DNA from: Parabacteroides sp. Marseille-P3160
Lineage (GTDB): Bacteria; Bacteroidota; Bacteroidia; Bacteroidales; Tannerellaceae
Reading direction: 5' to 3'
DNA length: 64,000 nt
NCBI RefSeq assembly: GCF_900162725.1
Contig: NZ_LT799418.1
Coordinates: forward strand, 3,787,921-3,851,920
Shown here: positions 63,242 through 64,000 of the stretch, one piece after another
Layout of the letters: the number at the start of each line of letters is the position of its first letter
How positions within the stretch are numbered: position 1 is the stretch's first letter
Position numbers and translations under genes: made by a program
Notes under the pieces: model-generated
Databases searched by the model: none
Seen by the model: the letters and a program-made list of their open reading frames with translations, nothing else
What the model was told of the DNA's origin: nothing

Positions 63242-63522
63242 TTGCCTGAACTCAATTTCATTTCATCCACTCATAAATAATCCGGTGAAAAATATTTTTT
63301 GATATATTATCTAAAACTCAGTTTAATGGTTTTGCAAAACATAAAAAAATAATTCACTTTTTGTTTTTCTGTGTAATTCCTTATTAATAATTGGTTATTT
63401 GTATATTATTAACTATATTCGTTTTATTTATATTGAGTGTTGTTGTAATTTCAAAATAAAAAATAAGAAAAAGAGATTTTAAATAAAGCTATTTATTAAC
63501 CTATAAAAAAATAAACAAATAA
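63242..63522. other. AT-rich non-coding stretch
   Basis: Very AT-rich sequence after the receptor gene. I see no clear terminator, promoter pair or gene in it. Confidence 0.5.
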
Positions 63523-63618
63523 AAAATCACAAAGAAAAATTTAGATGAATTGGCCAGAACGATGTCTGTTATTTCATATTCAGAATTAATGAATTTTGTT
63601 GATGAGAGTACACTATAG
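63523..63618 (+). pseudogene. Remnant of a small leader-peptide-type gene
   Basis: A frame closed by TAA before it and TAG after it reads KITKKNLDELARTMSVISYS and then ELMNFVDESTL. There is no ATG before NLDELARTM. The LDEL-A-x-M-SVIS pattern is like the N terminus of small Bacteroidetes peptides with a helical leader and a GG-type cleavage site. The GG and core part are missing, so this would be a dead copy. The family link is from memory and weak. Confidence 0.3.
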
Positions 63619-63624
63619 CAGTAT

Positions 63625-63789
63625 TTAGTTTGGTAGGGTCCTCAGATATGCTCCCTCCTTACGACCACATTGATTGAAGACAATACCGGATTGTTCCCTC
63701 TGTTCATTCAGATAATCTATACAAGAAGCTTCATTAGGGAAACGTTGCATGAAATCAGAATATTCATAATGTTTCTTTTTGATTTTACA
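63625..63789 (-). pseudogene. Degraded N-terminal piece of an IS1595-family transposase
   Basis: On the minus strand a frame without a start codon reads YSDFMQRFPNEASCIDYLNE, then QREQSGIVFNQCGRKEGAYL, ending at a stop (63627-63625). IS1595-family transposases begin with the same pattern (F..FP.E..C..Y....R..G..C..C), the start of their zinc ribbon. Here the first zinc Cys pair is broken (FNQC) and the catalytic part is absent. No terminal inverted repeats are visible. Confidence 0.6.
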
Positions 63790-63897
63790 CTATAAATATA
63801 TTGTAATTCAGCAAAATACGAATTTATATAAATTCATTTGCATAATGTTAAATATTTAACAGACACTATGCGGATAATCATTTTATAATTTATCATT

Positions 63898-64000
63898 ATG
63901 GAAAAATTGTTGATCGTTTTTATTTATACATTGTTCGCAGAGGGAATATTTTCTCAGGAAGGTGATCATATAAACGGAGGTCGTTTTCTAAAAACAATCG
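63898..64000 (+). CDS. Start of an exported protein (cut by the window edge)
   Basis: From the ATG at 63898 the frame is open to the edge (34 codons): MEKLLIVFIYTLFAEGIFSQ, then EGDHINGGRFLKTI. This looks like a signal peptide with cleavage near FSQ-EG. Too short to name. Confidence 0.55.
   Translation, partial: MEKLLIVFIYTLFAEGIFSQEGDHINGGRFLKTI

Overview
The window comes from a gut-type member of the Bacteroidales (Bacteroidetes). Support for this: three SusC/SusD outer-membrane pairs, a FecI-type sigma factor with its FecR partner, a hybrid two-component system ending in an AraC domain, many short lipoprotein signals, a rimP-nusA-infB operon, and promoters of the Bacteroides form TTTG-N18-21-TAnnTTTG. 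The genus cannot be fixed from sequence alone; Parabacteroides/Bacteroides-like is a guess. No tRNA or rRNA gene was seen.

Layout. 1-3.9 kb holds the housekeeping operon rimP-nusA-infB (minus strand; infB runs off the left edge). 4.1-13.3 kb holds a hybrid two-component regulator (minus) divergent from an enzyme-less SusC/SusD pair. The regulator is frameshifted near its N terminus and has lost its phospho-accepting His and Asp. 13.3-22.3 kb holds single metabolic genes: a GNAT-nitrilase fusion, an FAD/Fe-S D-lactate dehydrogenase-like protein, a GH9-deacetylase fusion, and a nitronate monooxygenase followed by a 42-residue basic protein. 22.6-32.5 kb is a sigma/anti-sigma controlled locus (sigma, FecR, STN-type SusC, SusD, GH78 alpha-L-rhamnosidase). 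32.5-33.1 kb is a graveyard with hairpins, a 66-67 bp periodic repeat and the remnant of a susC 5' end. 33.1-35.6 kb has a DbpA-like helicase and an aldo/keto reductase. 36-51.2 kb is a pectin/rhamnogalacturonan-type locus: a TIM-barrel hydrolase-like protein, three GH28-family beta-helix proteins, a GH106 alpha-L-rhamnosidase, SusD, SusC and a divergent AraC regulator. 51.3-53.6 kb is an operon of three lipoproteins: nitroreductase-like, flavin-reductase-like, and a conserved unknown. 53.8 kb is an ABC-F ATPase with a leader that looks like an attenuator. 55.7-63.2 kb has a TPR membrane regulator, a DUF3244-like exported protein, a lipoprotein, and an operon of beta-barrel OMP, DUF4249-like lipoprotein and TonB-dependent receptor. 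The right end holds an IS1595-like remnant, a peptide-gene remnant and the start of an exported protein.

How it fits together. GH78 and GH106 rhamnosidases with GH28 enzymes point to rhamnose-containing plant cell-wall pectin (rhamnogalacturonan) as the main target, imported by the SusC/SusD pairs. The three SusC/SusD pairs each sit beside a different class of regulator: hybrid two-component, ECF sigma/anti-sigma, and AraC.

Most unusual points: (1) the hybrid two-component protein with His to Asn and Asp to Glu at its two phosphorylation sites; (2) three intergenic arrays with unrelated sequences but the same design, an inverted copy plus direct copies at a 21-22 bp period; (3) a triple-lipoprotein operon carrying normally cytoplasmic redox folds outside the cytoplasm; (4) a 45-bp element shared by two intergenic regions 3.3 kb apart, one copy now orphaned next to susC debris.
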